Source: Sulfurospirillum sp001602955
GTDB taxonomy: Bacteria > Campylobacterota > Campylobacteria > Campylobacterales > Sulfurospirillaceae
Direction: 5' to 3'
NCBI GenBank assembly: GCA_001602955.1
Contig: LVAC01000011.1
Location: 252,811 to 316,810 of the forward strand
DNA length: 64,000 bases
A program made the position numbers and the translations under genes. Of this stretch, positions 1 to 8,061 are shown in pieces. Each line of letters starts with the position of its first letter. Position 1 is the stretch's first letter. The notes beneath the pieces were generated by a model. The model worked only from the letters and a program-made list of their open reading frames with translations. It did no database searches and was not told the origin of the DNA.

Positions 1-52
1 TTAGCAACTCTTGGTTAGAATATTTCTTATTTTTTTTGAAAGTGCCTTAAGA

Positions 53-958
53 ATGAAACACAACTCTATTGATGTAGTCGGTATCGGCTTTCTTTTGATC
101 GCTATGCTCACGTGGGCAAGCTCTTTTATCGCCCTTAAAGCCGTCCTTGGCATCCTTGGACCCATGAGCGCGATGTTTGGACGTATGGCAATTGCGAGTC
201 TCTGTTTTGTCTATTTTATCAAGCAATTCTCTAAGCTTGAATTTACGAGAAAAGATGTGAAGTATATCTTACTCCTCACCTTTTTTGAACCCTGCCTCTA
301 CTTTATCTTTGAAGCCAAAGCCTTGCAACTCACCACCGCTTCGCAAGCGGGTATGATCACCTCGATGATGCCGTTGATGACCGCAATCGCAGCGAGTTTC
401 GTGCTCAAAGAGTACCTCAGTAAACGTGTCGTCATCGGCTCCGCACTGGCTGTTGCAGGTGCTGTTTGGCTGAGTCTTAGTGCACAAAGCAGTGAACACG
501 CGACCAATCCGCTTTTAGGAAATTTCTTAGAATTTTGCGCGATGGTTTGCGGAACATGGTACGCCATCTCGGTGCGTTACCTCAGCCAACGCTTCTCCGC
601 CCTCTTTCTCACTGCCGCTCAAGCGTTTGTGGGCACACTCTTCTTTTTTCCATTAGCCGTTTGGGAATCATGGGGTATGCCACTCAATCTTACGTGGGAG
701 GCACTTGGATGGTTGTGTTATTTGGGCATTATCGTGACGCTTGGAGGGTATGGCATGTTCAACCTAGCGTTAAGCCGCATCGAAGCCGCACGCGCCTCCG
801 TCTTTGTCAACCTCATTCCCGTTTTCACCGTTCTTTTGGCATACGTCTTTTTAGGTGAAGTGCTCTCTCAAACGGAAATGATGGCAAGCTTTGTGATTTT
901 TGGAGGCATCATCGTCTCTCAACTACCACGTTTTCGTGCAAAAGAGAAACTACTTTAG
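53..958 (+). CDS. EamA/DMT-family transporter
   Basis: Inner-membrane drug/metabolite transporter of the EamA type, 301 aa, with about ten hydrophobic segments arranged as two repeated EamA halves (roughly residues 10-140 and 155-290). The motif WASSFIALKAVLG after the first helix and the C-terminal FVNLIPVFTVLLAYVFLGE are typical of the family, which exports amino acids, purines or other small metabolites; the substrate cannot be read from sequence. A TTG at 11 is in frame, but the ATG at 53 gives the normal family N-terminus and length, so it was chosen; no strong ribosome site precedes either. The gene converges on lutC, with a structured repeat between them. Family assignment is secure, substrate unknown. 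Confidence 0.88.
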   Translation: MKHNSIDVVGIGFLLIAMLTWASSFIALKAVLGILGPMSAMFGRMAIASLCFVYFIKQFSKLEFTRKDVKYILLLTFFEPCLYFIFEAKALQLTTASQAGMITSMMPLMTAIAASFVLKEYLSKRVVIGSALAVAGAVWLSLSAQSSEHATNPLLGNFLEFCAMVCGTWYAISVRYLSQRFSALFLTAAQAFVGTLFFFPLAVWESWGMPLNLTWEALGWLCYLGIIVTLGGYGMFNLALSRIEAARASVFVNLIPVFTVLLAYVFLGEVLSQTEMMASFVIFGGIIVSQLPRFRAKEKLL

Positions 959-987
959 ACGTTACATGTAAAAAGATTAGGAAGAGA

Positions 988-1103
988 TTTTTTGCAAAAT
1001 CAATTTTGCAAGAAGAAAAGCACCCAAGGTGCGCGGGCTTCCTGCCGAAGGAAACTCAGTGTTAACGTAGCTCTGGGGGCTTTGCTCCCAGAGCGTGTCA
1101 AAA
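988..1103 (+). repeat. Dispersed structured intergenic repeat, copy 1
   Basis: First of four copies of a mosaic intergenic element. In order it has an inverted repeat TTGCAAAAT/ATTTTGCAA, a segment with CACCCAAGGTGCG and GCCGAAGG, the conserved block GTGTTAACGTAG, a hairpin with arms CTCTGGGGGC and GCTCCCAGAG around a TTT loop (1071-1093), and CGTGTCAAAA. It fills the gap between the convergent eamA and lutC stops. Other copies lie near 11.35, 34.3 and 52.5 kb; block order and flanks are shared while the stem sequence differs. The role is unknown: REP/MITE-like element or processing/termination hairpin. Confidence 0.8.
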
Positions 1104-1691
1104 TTAAATGAAGACCACACACGCCTCAGTGGCGCCATGGGCTCCGATGACCAACGACTGTTCGATGTCGGCTGTTTTAGACGGTCCGCTGATAAAAAGA
1201 CCAAAAATATCTTTGTCGTCAAAACCAACCCTCGTATAGGCTTCGTGCATCGTATGTACGACCTCGCCTTTGGGTACGACGATCATCAACTTTTGAGCGA
1301 TAAAGTAAAGTGCTCGGTGTCTTGCATCAGCTTCTTTAACCCACACCGCACCGTTTTCGGCGACGGCAAATTCACCTTTGATGATCGCAAGGTCAACGTC
1401 TTTAAGCGTATGTGGATCGTCCGTTGCGCCTAGCTCTTTCGTGCCTACATGTAAACCCTCTACCGTTGAGACGATGACCGTCGCTTCGGCGTAATGCTCT
1501 TTGATGTAGCTGTCGATTTCAACCAAAGAGTCCAAATGCACGGCGTTTCCACCGACACTTGCGAGCGTTGTTGCAAATTTTTCATCCAAATTCGCATAGG
1601 TCGTATGCAAAATATTAACTTCGGGTAAAGCGCTCTCATCGTGAGGCTTCGCCTCTTTAATGGCTTTTAAAATAGCTTCGCGTGAACTCAT
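1104..1691 (-). CDS. lutC: LutC, lactate utilization protein C (LUD domain)
   Basis: Third subunit of the LutABC iron-sulfur L-lactate oxidase, which oxidises lactate to pyruvate in the cytoplasm. The 195-residue protein is one LUD domain: an N-terminal MSSREAILKAIKEAK helix, the segment EGLHVGTKELGATDD (about residues 79-93), then AIIKGEFAVAENGAVWV and MIVVPKGEVVHTMHEAY. Length fits the family (about 200-240 aa) at the short end. Its ATG overlaps the lutB stop as ATGA, so it is translationally coupled as the last gene of lutABC. A structured repeat begins right after the stop. Family assignment is firm; lactate as substrate is inferred from the complete lutABC set. Confidence 0.92.
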   Translation of the reverse strand: MSSREAILKAIKEAKPHDESALPEVNILHTTYANLDEKFATTLASVGGNAVHLDSLVEIDSYIKEHYAEATVIVSTVEGLHVGTKELGATDDPHTLKDVDLAIIKGEFAVAENGAVWVKEADARHRALYFIAQKLMIVVPKGEVVHTMHEAYTRVGFDDKDIFGLFISGPSKTADIEQSLVIGAHGATEACVVFI

Positions 1692-3055
1692 TTGATACCC
1701 TTTTTTGCTTTGTAAAGTTCTTTAAAACTGTTTTTGGGAAACGGCGGTAACTCTCGGTTTTTGCCCCAAAGATTGAATTTGGAATAAAGAAGCGCACGCG
1801 GAAGTATCGGAACCATTTTTCGTGCCATAAACCCAGCCAAGTCCATCAGTTTCGGACGGCACATAAGCCATGTTGCCATCTTTAGTGCATTGTGTTTGAT
1901 AGGGCTTAAGTAACCCGCATCGACCACATCTTGACGTTTTAAGTAGAGCTGATCGGCTAAATCCACTTTGACAGGGCAGACGTTGGAGCAGGAGAAACAA
2001 AGAGAACAGGCAAACGGTAAGCTGTAGTATTTTTTAAGATCACGACTCGGAGCCAACGTTGAACCAATCGGTCCAGGGATGACGTAACCGTAACTGTAAC
2101 CGCCGCTTCTTCGATAAATCGGACATGTATTCAAACACGCTCCACAACGAATGCATTGAAGCGATTTGATGTAGCGTTTATCGGAGAGGATTTTACTTCT
2201 TCCGTTATCGACGATGACGATGTGCATCTGTCCGCCCTCAACCGCACCGTGATAATGCGACGTGTACGTTGTCACCGGCTGACCCGTTGCACTTCTGGCC
2301 AAAAGGCGCGTGAAGATGCTCAGGTCTTTCAACCGTGGGATGATCTTCTCAATGCCCATACACGCGATGTGAAGCTTGGGTAAACTCGCACCCAAGTCGG
2401 CATTGCCCTCATTCGTACAAACCACGATGCCACCCGTTTCAGCGATGGCAAAATTGACACCGGTCATCGCCGCGTCCGCTCCCACAAATTTCTCACGCAA
2501 ATGCGCGCGTGCGGCACGTGTTAAATAGGTCGGGTCAGCATTGCCTTTTTGGGTGCTCAAAAACTTCTCAAAGGTTGTTCCCACGTCCTCTTTTTTGAGG
2601 TGAATCGCTGGAAGAACGATGTGAGAAGGTGGCTCTTTACGAAGTTGGACGATGCGCTCGCCTAAGTCGGTGTCCACCACTTCAATGCCGTGCTCTTCCA
2701 AGTAAGGATTGAGATGACACTCTTCGGTGAGCATGGATTTGCTTTTGACGATCATCTTCGCACCATTAGAGCGTAAGATGTCTAAAACGATCTCATTGTG
2801 CTCTTTCGCATCTTTCGCCCAATGCACACGAATACCACGAGCTAAAGCGTTTTTCTCAAACTGCTCAAGGTATTCATCAAGATGTGAGAGCGTGTGGGAT
2901 TTGATCTTATCGGCGGTGTTGCGAAGCTCTTCCCATTCGTCTAAACTTTTGGATTGGTTATCGCGCTTAACACGAACAAACCAGAGAGCTTTGTCGTGCC
3001 ATTTCATACGCTCAACATTTGCGGCAAATTTTTCGGCAAGTTCTGGGTGGCTCAT
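1688..3055 (-). CDS. lutB: LutB, lactate utilization iron-sulfur protein B
   Basis: Core iron-sulfur subunit of the Lut lactate oxidase, 455 aa. The N-terminal two thirds is a LUD domain (about residues 60-290, including FAIAETGGIVVCTNEGNADL). It is followed by two [4Fe-4S] ferredoxin motifs, CIRCGACLNTCP near residue 300 and CSLCFSCSNVCP near residue 350, and a C-terminal extension with basic helices. This order is typical for LutB/YkgF. The start ATG overlaps the lutA stop as ATGA and the stop overlaps the lutC start the same way, so all three genes form one tightly coupled operon. The number of cysteine ligands looks complete and no disruption is seen. Confidence 0.94.
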   Translation of the reverse strand: MSHPELAEKFAANVERMKWHDKALWFVRVKRDNQSKSLDEWEELRNTADKIKSHTLSHLDEYLEQFEKNALARGIRVHWAKDAKEHNEIVLDILRSNGAKMIVKSKSMLTEECHLNPYLEEHGIEVVDTDLGERIVQLRKEPPSHIVLPAIHLKKEDVGTTFEKFLSTQKGNADPTYLTRAARAHLREKFVGADAAMTGVNFAIAETGGIVVCTNEGNADLGASLPKLHIACMGIEKIIPRLKDLSIFTRLLARSATGQPVTTYTSHYHGAVEGGQMHIVIVDNGRSKILSDKRYIKSLQCIRCGACLNTCPIYRRSGGYSYGYVIPGPIGSTLAPSRDLKKYYSLPFACSLCFSCSNVCPVKVDLADQLYLKRQDVVDAGYLSPIKHNALKMATWLMCRPKLMDLAGFMARKMVPILPRALLYSKFNLWGKNRELPPFPKNSFKELYKAKKGIK

Positions 3056-3795
3056 TGGACGTCTCCTGCTAAAATTTGAGCGATATAGATCGTTTTAAGC
3101 GGCATTTTTTCACGATCGATCAAGCCTTGCATGTGCATCAAACACGACATATCCACACCGGTGATGTACTCACTGCCAGCGTCTAGATGGTCTTGCAAAC
3201 GTGCGCGTCCCATCGCCGTACTCATCGCCTCTTCGGAGACCGCAAACGTTCCTCCAAAGCCACAACATTCATCTTTGCGGGTGAGTTCAGAGTAGCTAAT
3301 GCCCTCTACTTTGTCGAGTAAGTTTTTGATCTTGGAGAATTCGGGTACATTCTTCTCACTCATACTCGCCATGCCAAGTTCTCTGTGAGCATGACAGCTG
3401 TTGTGGATGCCCACTTTGTGAGAAAATGTAGCATTCATAGAGGTAGGTTTAATGACATCGTGTAAAAACTCGATAAGTTCATAAGTGTGTGAACGCATAC
3501 GCTCAAAACCCTCGCGTCCTTCTAAAAACTGCGCGTAATTATGACGCACCATGCTTACGCAACTGCCGCTGGGAGCGACGATGTAGTCGTAGTCTTTAAA
3601 GATACTCAAAAAGCGCTCTGCTAGAACAGCGGTCTCTTTCGCACAGCCTGTGTTGGCTTGTGCTTGTCCGCAACAGGTTTGGTTTAATGGATATTCCACA
3701 TCCAACCCCAAGTTCTCTAGCACCTTCAGCGTTGCCATCGAAGCTTCAGGGTATAACTCATTCATAAAACAGGGGATAAAAAGACCTATTTTCAT
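3052..3795 (-). CDS. lutA: LutA, lactate utilization CCG-domain protein A
   Basis: Subunit with two cysteine-rich CCG domains, 247 aa, first gene of lutABC. The first CCG motif is in NQTCCGQAQANTGC and the second in DECCGFGGTFAV; such domains bind Fe-S clusters and pass electrons to carriers, as in GlpC and HdrB. The start was set at the ATG at 3795 (MKIGLFIPCF), which has GGAG a few bases upstream; an in-frame TTG four codons earlier exists but spoils that spacing. A short intergenic stretch separates it from the upstream small ORF. The gene set suggests the organism can use lactate as electron donor. Confidence 0.93.
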   Translation of the reverse strand: MKIGLFIPCFMNELYPEASMATLKVLENLGLDVEYPLNQTCCGQAQANTGCAKETAVLAERFLSIFKDYDYIVAPSGSCVSMVRHNYAQFLEGREGFERMRSHTYELIEFLHDVIKPTSMNATFSHKVGIHNSCHAHRELGMASMSEKNVPEFSKIKNLLDKVEGISYSELTRKDECCGFGGTFAVSEEAMSTAMGRARLQDHLDAGSEYITGVDMSCLMHMQGLIDREKMPLKTIYIAQILAGDVQ

Positions 3796-3859
3796 CGTTT
3801 GCTCCAAAGTCGTTTTGGGATTATCCTAACACCGAAGACAAACAAACGTATGATATTTC

Positions 3860-3952
3860 TTACGAGCCTAAAAGATTTTGTAAAAAGATTTCAATAAGTA
3901 ACACTCCCGAAACGAGTGCTAGGATAACGGCGATAAGTTTAACGCGGCTCAT
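3860..3952 (-). CDS. Putative 30-aa single-span membrane peptide coupled to the LysE gene
   Basis: A 30-codon ORF begins with an ATG that overlaps the LysE-gene stop as ATGA and ends in TAA at 3860-3862. The product starts MSRVKLIAVILALVSGVLLI and continues EIFLQNLLGS. It has a basic N-terminus, one strongly hydrophobic helix and a short amphipathic tail, as in known small membrane proteins. Translational coupling and the clean hydrophobic profile support a real gene; there is no homology evidence. It could be an accessory subunit of the exporter or a chance ORF. Confidence 0.45.
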   Translation of the reverse strand: MSRVKLIAVILALVSGVLLIEIFLQNLLGS

Positions 3953-4575
3953 CGCGACGTGAACGCTAATTTAAAGGCGAGTGCGGCAAAAATCGTTCCG
4001 GCAACACGATTGAGTATTTTCTCCCCGTTTTTGGTCTGAGCAAACCATTGACCGACGCGACCTGCGAGTAAAGAGACGAAAAAGAAGACGACAAAAGCAC
4101 TGAGCATAAACAAAGCACCGAGCATAAAGATTTGTCCCGTGACGTTTCCCGCTTCCGGACGCGTAAATTGGGGTAAAAAGGCTAAGAAAAAAATGGAAAC
4201 TTTAGGGTTGGTAATGTTCATAAAAATGCCGCGTTTGTAGAGCGAAACTAAACGTATAGGCGTTTTGTCGGTTTCCAGTTTGCTTTTGCTTGCATCTTTG
4301 AACGCCATAAACGCCAAATAAAGCAAATACGCCGCACCGATGATTTTTAAAAGCGTAAAAGCGAGTAAAGAGGTCTGAAAGATCACTGCGACGCCCAAAG
4401 CAACCGCCGTCGTATGAAAAATCAGACCGCTGCAAAGTCCTAACGCAATGGCAATGCCGCTACGACTGCCTTGACTCATCGACTGTGTTAAAACAAATAA
4501 AATATCAGGTCCCGGCGCAAGGGCTAAAAGCGTCGAAGCCGTGATAAACATTGCGATCGTTTGAAGATCAAGCAT
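3949..4575 (-). CDS. LysE/RhtB-family amino-acid exporter
   Basis: Inner-membrane exporter of the LysE/RhtB superfamily, 208 aa with about six transmembrane helices. The signature is at the N-terminus: ALAPGPDILFVLTQSMSQG (about residues 19-37), followed by GLCSGLIFHTTAVALG and NPKVSIFFLAFLPQF. Such proteins export amino acids (homoserine, threonine, lysine, leucine); the substrate is not predictable here. The start has a good ribosome site (AAAGGA about 8 bases upstream), and one of the recurrent TTACATGTAA palindromes lies immediately upstream of it. The stop overlaps a 30-codon membrane ORF. Family call firm, substrate open. Confidence 0.9.
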   Translation of the reverse strand: MLDLQTIAMFITASTLLALAPGPDILFVLTQSMSQGSRSGIAIALGLCSGLIFHTTAVALGVAVIFQTSLLAFTLLKIIGAAYLLYLAFMAFKDASKSKLETDKTPIRLVSLYKRGIFMNITNPKVSIFFLAFLPQFTRPEAGNVTGQIFMLGALFMLSAFVVFFFVSLLAGRVGQWFAQTKNGEKILNRVAGTIFAALAFKLAFTSR

Positions 4576-4615
4576 GAGCTTTTCCTTTACATGTAAGATA
4601 CGAAATTGTACCGAC

Positions 4616-5608
4616 TCACGCCTTAGATAAACCGCCTAATTGCGCAATTTGCATCGAAATTTTGAGCATCTGCACCATAATGTCGCTTTTTTCGACCGGA
4701 TCATGAGCTTTGGCAAGTTTTTTTTCAAGCATTTTGAGTCGATTTTTTAAAGCGGAAAGAAGACCTTTATTGAGATCGGAAGAGGAAGAGGACTCTTGTG
4801 CCTTTTGTAAAATCATACTTGAGCCGACGGGCGTTTTTGCTTCTTGTTCGTCGGATGCTTGCGTTTGAGTATTTTTGATCGCAAAATCTACATGTGACAT
4901 CCAACCTGCCGTACCGTTTTCAAACAAAACAACGCCGCTTTTTTGTAACAACGCATCGGTCGTTGCACCGTTTTTGTACCGAAACGGCGCATCCGTACTT
5001 TCAAGCAACAATGCACCGACTTGCGCTTGATTTAAAGAGAGAAGATTGTCTTGTACGGCACTTTTCTGCCAAATTTTTAATTTGGAAAAGATTGTATCGT
5101 TTTCATCGATCCAACCGTTTGAGTCTTCGTCATGCGCGGATAAGTCGGCAAAACCGTCGCCGCTTTTCGTACCAAAAAGTTCACTTCCTTCGTCAATGAT
5201 GCCGTTTTCGTTTTTATCCCATGCTAAAAAGCCGTTATTGCGACCCAAAAGAGCAATTTCTTCTTGATTTCCGTCACCGTTAAGATCAAATAAAAATGTT
5301 TTCGATAAATCGATACGGGCAAGCCCGCCTTCCAGATTGATAACCAAAGGATCGACGAGTGCACCCAACGATTGTACCGTGAAAGCTTCGTAACGATCTT
5401 TACGCGATAACGTACTGTGTAAAGCAATATCGAGAACCGCCCCCGTTTGCGTTTTGATACTTCCCGTCGCTTGAAGCATTAAGTTTTCCGATTCGCTGTT
5501 TTGCGTCAATGTTTGCACGTGCGTATCGTCGATATGCCTTACGACCGTACTGCTTTGCAACTCTTCGTGATAACTTTGTATGTTGAGCGACGATGATGTA
5601 ACACGCAT
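4616..5608 (-). CDS. Hypothetical protein with EF-hand-like calcium loops
   Basis: 330-aa protein of unknown function. The central part carries three Asp-rich loops resembling EF-hand or dockerin calcium sites: DLNGDGNQEE (from residue 108), DKNENGIIDEGSELFG (from 131) and DEDSNGWIDEND (from 160), followed by SKLKIW. The same arrangement occurs in C-terminal regions of RTX-type proteins and in many uncharacterised proteobacterial proteins. The N-terminus is polar with no signal peptide or membrane helix, and the C-terminal 70 residues form a likely coiled coil (LKNRLKMLEKKLAKAHDPVEKSD). GGGGG lies about 10 bases before the ATG. Divergent from hlyIII. Calcium binding is inferred; a function cannot be given. 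Confidence 0.75.
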   Translation of the reverse strand: MRVTSSSLNIQSYHEELQSSTVVRHIDDTHVQTLTQNSESENLMLQATGSIKTQTGAVLDIALHSTLSRKDRYEAFTVQSLGALVDPLVINLEGGLARIDLSKTFLFDLNGDGNQEEIALLGRNNGFLAWDKNENGIIDEGSELFGTKSGDGFADLSAHDEDSNGWIDENDTIFSKLKIWQKSAVQDNLLSLNQAQVGALLLESTDAPFRYKNGATTDALLQKSGVVLFENGTAGWMSHVDFAIKNTQTQASDEQEAKTPVGSSMILQKAQESSSSSDLNKGLLSALKNRLKMLEKKLAKAHDPVEKSDIMVQMLKISMQIAQLGGLSKA

Positions 5609-5658
5609 AGCTTTTTGCCCCCAAATAGCTTTTAAGAACTAAATCGACCGAATCGAGG

Positions 5659-5664
5659 TATAAT
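5659..5664 (+). promoter_or_regulatory. -10 element of the haemolysin III gene
   Basis: A perfect TATAAT lies 27 bases before the hlyIII ATG in the divergent gap (5609-5690). No convincing -35 hexamer at normal spacing is seen, which is common in Campylobacterota promoters. A ribosome site AAGGAG follows at the right distance from the ATG. Inferred from sequence only. Confidence 0.5.
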
Positions 5665-5690
5665 TAAAGCATACAGATAAGGAGTTTACG

Positions 5691-6332
5691 ATGCAACCGA
5701 CACGAAGCTACTCTCAAAAAGAAGAGATATGGCACAGTATTAGCCACGGAGTAGGACTTTTGTTAAGCGTCAGCGCATTAACGCTTTTATGCGTTTTTGC
5801 CGCCCAAAGCGGTGAAGGTGCCAAAATTGCCAGTGCGATCGTCTTCGGTATCGCGTTAATCGTCATGTACGGTGCTTCGACGCTCTATCATGCCGTGCCT
5901 TTTCCCACGCTCAAAGCTATCTTACGACAATTCGATCATTGCGCTATTTACGTTTTGATTGCCGGAACGTATACGCCCGTATGTCTTTTGGGCATTCAAG
6001 GCTCGTGGGGATGGACGCTTTTTGGCATTTCGTGGGGCATTGCGTTTTTCGGTACGGCACTGAAAATTCTCTTTCCGGGCCGTTTTCATCTTTTGGCGAT
6101 TATCCTTTACGCACTGATGGGATGGATGGTCGTCGTCGCGATCAAACCGCTCATGGCGAATCTTTCGACGCTTCCTTTGGTTTTGCTGTTGATCGGAGGA
6201 ATTATTTATACGCTCGGCATCGGTTTTTACATACAAAAGCAACGCTTCTTTAGCCACGCCATTTGGCATTTTTTTGTCTTAGGCGGATCGATTTTTCATT
6301 TTTTCGCCGTCTTGTCGCTCATTCGAGAATAA
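5691..6332 (+). CDS. Haemolysin III / YqfA-family membrane protein
   Basis: 213-aa polytopic membrane protein of the haemolysin III (HlyIII, YqfA; PAQR-like) family with seven predicted helices. Diagnostic features are EEIWHSISHGVG near the N-terminus, GASTLYHAVP (about residues 63-72), DHCAIYVLIAGTYTPVCLLG, and the C-terminal FSHAIWHFFVLGGSIFHFFAV. The His residues in the HGVG, LYHA and HAIWH/IFHF segments match the putative metal site of PAQR-type proteins. AAGGAG lies 6 bases upstream of the ATG. Cytolytic activity is not implied by the family name; bacterial members are generally linked to membrane homeostasis. Convergent with the acyltransferase gene. Confidence 0.92.
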   Translation: MQPTRSYSQKEEIWHSISHGVGLLLSVSALTLLCVFAAQSGEGAKIASAIVFGIALIVMYGASTLYHAVPFPTLKAILRQFDHCAIYVLIAGTYTPVCLLGIQGSWGWTLFGISWGIAFFGTALKILFPGRFHLLAIILYALMGWMVVVAIKPLMANLSTLPLVLLLIGGIIYTLGIGFYIQKQRFFSHAIWHFFVLGGSIFHFFAVLSLIRE

Positions 6333-6353
6333 CCCTTAAAGAAGGGCTATTCT
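6331..6353. terminator. Bidirectional hairpin between convergent genes
   Basis: Inverted repeat AACCCTT / AAGGGCT around AAAG sits between the TAA of the haemolysin III gene and the TAG of the acyltransferase gene, touching both stops. The short stem without a long T-run suggests a modest bidirectional terminator. Confidence 0.45.
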
Positions 6354-7338
6354 AAAGCAACTTATCAAATCCTATCCACTTTTTCAGCGTCTCGATTCCT
6401 ACCGAAAGGATTAAACAAATTCCCAAAAGCACCGCAAAAATAATGACGGGATAGTGAAAAGCATAAATGAAATCGGGAAAATAGTAGTAATAGATAAACG
6501 TGTGAAATAAAAAGATATTGAACGAATGCACGCCGATAAATTCGAACGCTTTTTTAGTCCAAGCAGAGACGGCTATCCATTCCGTCGTCCACAAGATCAG
6601 TAAAATCGCAAAAAACGTATCGGCTCTGACACTATCGAAAAGATAGCCGTTTTGGCGATACCACGCGACAAATACCGTTAAAACGGCTAATAAAACGAAA
6701 CGTTTTTTCCCCAATCGATCCAACCGTGCGATTATCTTCAAAAACCCGTCGGTTTGAGAAAGGTAAACGCCCGTCGCAAACGGAAAAATCCAATCGTTTA
6801 CCAACGGAATTGGCACAAAGAGCAAAAGAGCGCATAGGGCTAAAAACCATAGATGAAATTTTTGCGTCAAAAAATAGACGAGAGGAAAGAGAGCGTATAA
6901 AACGATAATAAGGCTCATAAACCACCACGTCGCGTTGTACCCGTAACCGACCCACGTAAACATATGAAGCCCGAGCATTTGCAGCAACAAACCTTGCATG
7001 TAAGCATGTCCGTAAACGCCCTCTAAGGTTCTGCCCATAAACCAAACACCGATCGGAACGAATAAAAGCGCGATCAACCAATAGTTCATATAGAGCTTCA
7101 ACACCCTACGCTTGTAAAACGACGCGAGTTCTAGCCCCTTTTTCTTGACCGACTCTGCCAGCCCGAAACCGCTTAAAACCACGTAAATACCGACGCACAC
7201 TTTGGCCAATAAGGCGGTTTGATAAACAACCCATCCCTCTTCGGGATGTTCATAAAAAAGATGATGCCACAAAATCAGCATCAACGCCATACCTTTACTC
7301 GCATTGGTAATCGAAACGTCAAATTTGCCCAAGACCAT
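6352..7338 (-). CDS. Acyltransferase 3 family membrane protein
   Basis: 328-aa polytopic membrane protein of the acyltransferase-3 (OafA/WecH-like) family, about ten helices. The N-terminal segment contains GMALMLILWHHLFYEHPE, with the HH pair of the conserved first helix, then VGIYVVLSGFGLAESVKKKG (the SGFxL motif). Family members acetylate or succinylate cell-surface polysaccharides from the cytoplasmic or periplasmic side. The start ATG has AAGGAG 6-7 bases upstream, overlapping the tail of thiE, from which it is separated by 9 bases, so the two probably share a transcript. The acceptor glycan is not identifiable. Confidence 0.85.
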   Translation of the reverse strand: MVLGKFDVSITNASKGMALMLILWHHLFYEHPEEGWVVYQTALLAKVCVGIYVVLSGFGLAESVKKKGLELASFYKRRVLKLYMNYWLIALLFVPIGVWFMGRTLEGVYGHAYMQGLLLQMLGLHMFTWVGYGYNATWWFMSLIIVLYALFPLVYFLTQKFHLWFLALCALLLFVPIPLVNDWIFPFATGVYLSQTDGFLKIIARLDRLGKKRFVLLAVLTVFVAWYRQNGYLFDSVRADTFFAILLILWTTEWIAVSAWTKKAFEFIGVHSFNIFLFHTFIYYYYFPDFIYAFHYPVIIFAVLLGICLILSVGIETLKKWIGFDKLL

Positions 7339-7347
7339 TCTTTCTCC

Positions 7348-7968
7348 TTACGGTAATAAACGTGCGATATTTTCCTCTATCGTATCGTTTTTGTACACGG
7401 CACTGATCACCGAATACATCGCGATGTCGTAGGAACGTAAAAGGGGGATCGTGTCGGGAGTGATACCGCCGATAGCGCAAATCGGTACGTTAATGACCTT
7501 TTTGGCTTCACCGAGCACGGTATGCGGAACAACGATAGAGTTTGGCTTTGTCGGAGAGGGAAAAAACGAACCGAAAGCGACGTAATCTGCCCCCAGCGAA
7601 GCGTAATGAAGTGCTCGTGCAATATCGCCGTAACACGATACGCCGATAATTTTATCGTTTCCCAAAAGGGCCCTTGCTTCTTCATAACTCACGTCGTCTT
7701 GCCCGACATGTAAGCCGTCCGCGTTGATGCGATGCGCCAATTCCAAACGATCGTCTATGATGAAAACCGCTTCGTAAAGATCGCACAGAGCTTGAAGGCG
7801 ACGGCATGTTTTTTCCGCCGCTTCATCGCTTGCGTATTTGTCGCGGTATTGGATCACTTTGACGCCGCATTTTAACACGCGCTCCATTTGCTCTAAAATC
7901 GTCTCTTCGGGAGTCAACGTAGCGTCCGTTAAGACGTAAAGTCCGTTTAAAAGGGATTTATCGATCAT
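7348..7968 (-). CDS. thiE: Thiamine-phosphate synthase
   Basis: Thiamine-phosphate synthase joins HMP-PP and HET-P to give thiamine monophosphate. The 206-aa TIM-barrel protein has the expected motifs: VIQYRDKYASDEA (pyrophosphate/HMP site), DGLHVGQDDVSYEEAR, IGVSCYGDIARALHYA, GADYVAFGSFFPSPTKP (GxxFxTxTK region) and CAIGGITPDTI (phosphate loop). Length is normal. AGAGG precedes the ATG. No other thiamine gene lies nearby; the following gene is an acyltransferase, so the operon is not purely biosynthetic. No TPP riboswitch was recognised upstream. Confidence 0.93.
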   Translation of the reverse strand: MIDKSLLNGLYVLTDATLTPEETILEQMERVLKCGVKVIQYRDKYASDEAAEKTCRRLQALCDLYEAVFIIDDRLELAHRINADGLHVGQDDVSYEEARALLGNDKIIGVSCYGDIARALHYASLGADYVAFGSFFPSPTKPNSIVVPHTVLGEAKKVINVPICAIGGITPDTIPLLRSYDIAMYSVISAVYKNDTIEENIARLLP

Positions 7969-8061
7969 GCAAACCTCTTGCGTTTTTAAAAGAGATTGTA
8001 CAGATAAAACCTTAAATTGCCCAAGCTTTGCGACGCGGCTCGGGCAAAAGCGTTCAAAACG

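Noticed and set aside
11..52. TTG start at 11 for the EamA transporter
   Set aside because: Adds 14 residues not typical of the family; the ATG at 53 gives the expected N-terminus.
1095..1433. 112-codon plus-strand ORF opposite lutC
   Set aside because: Shadow of lutC; no ribosome site and no protein-like features.
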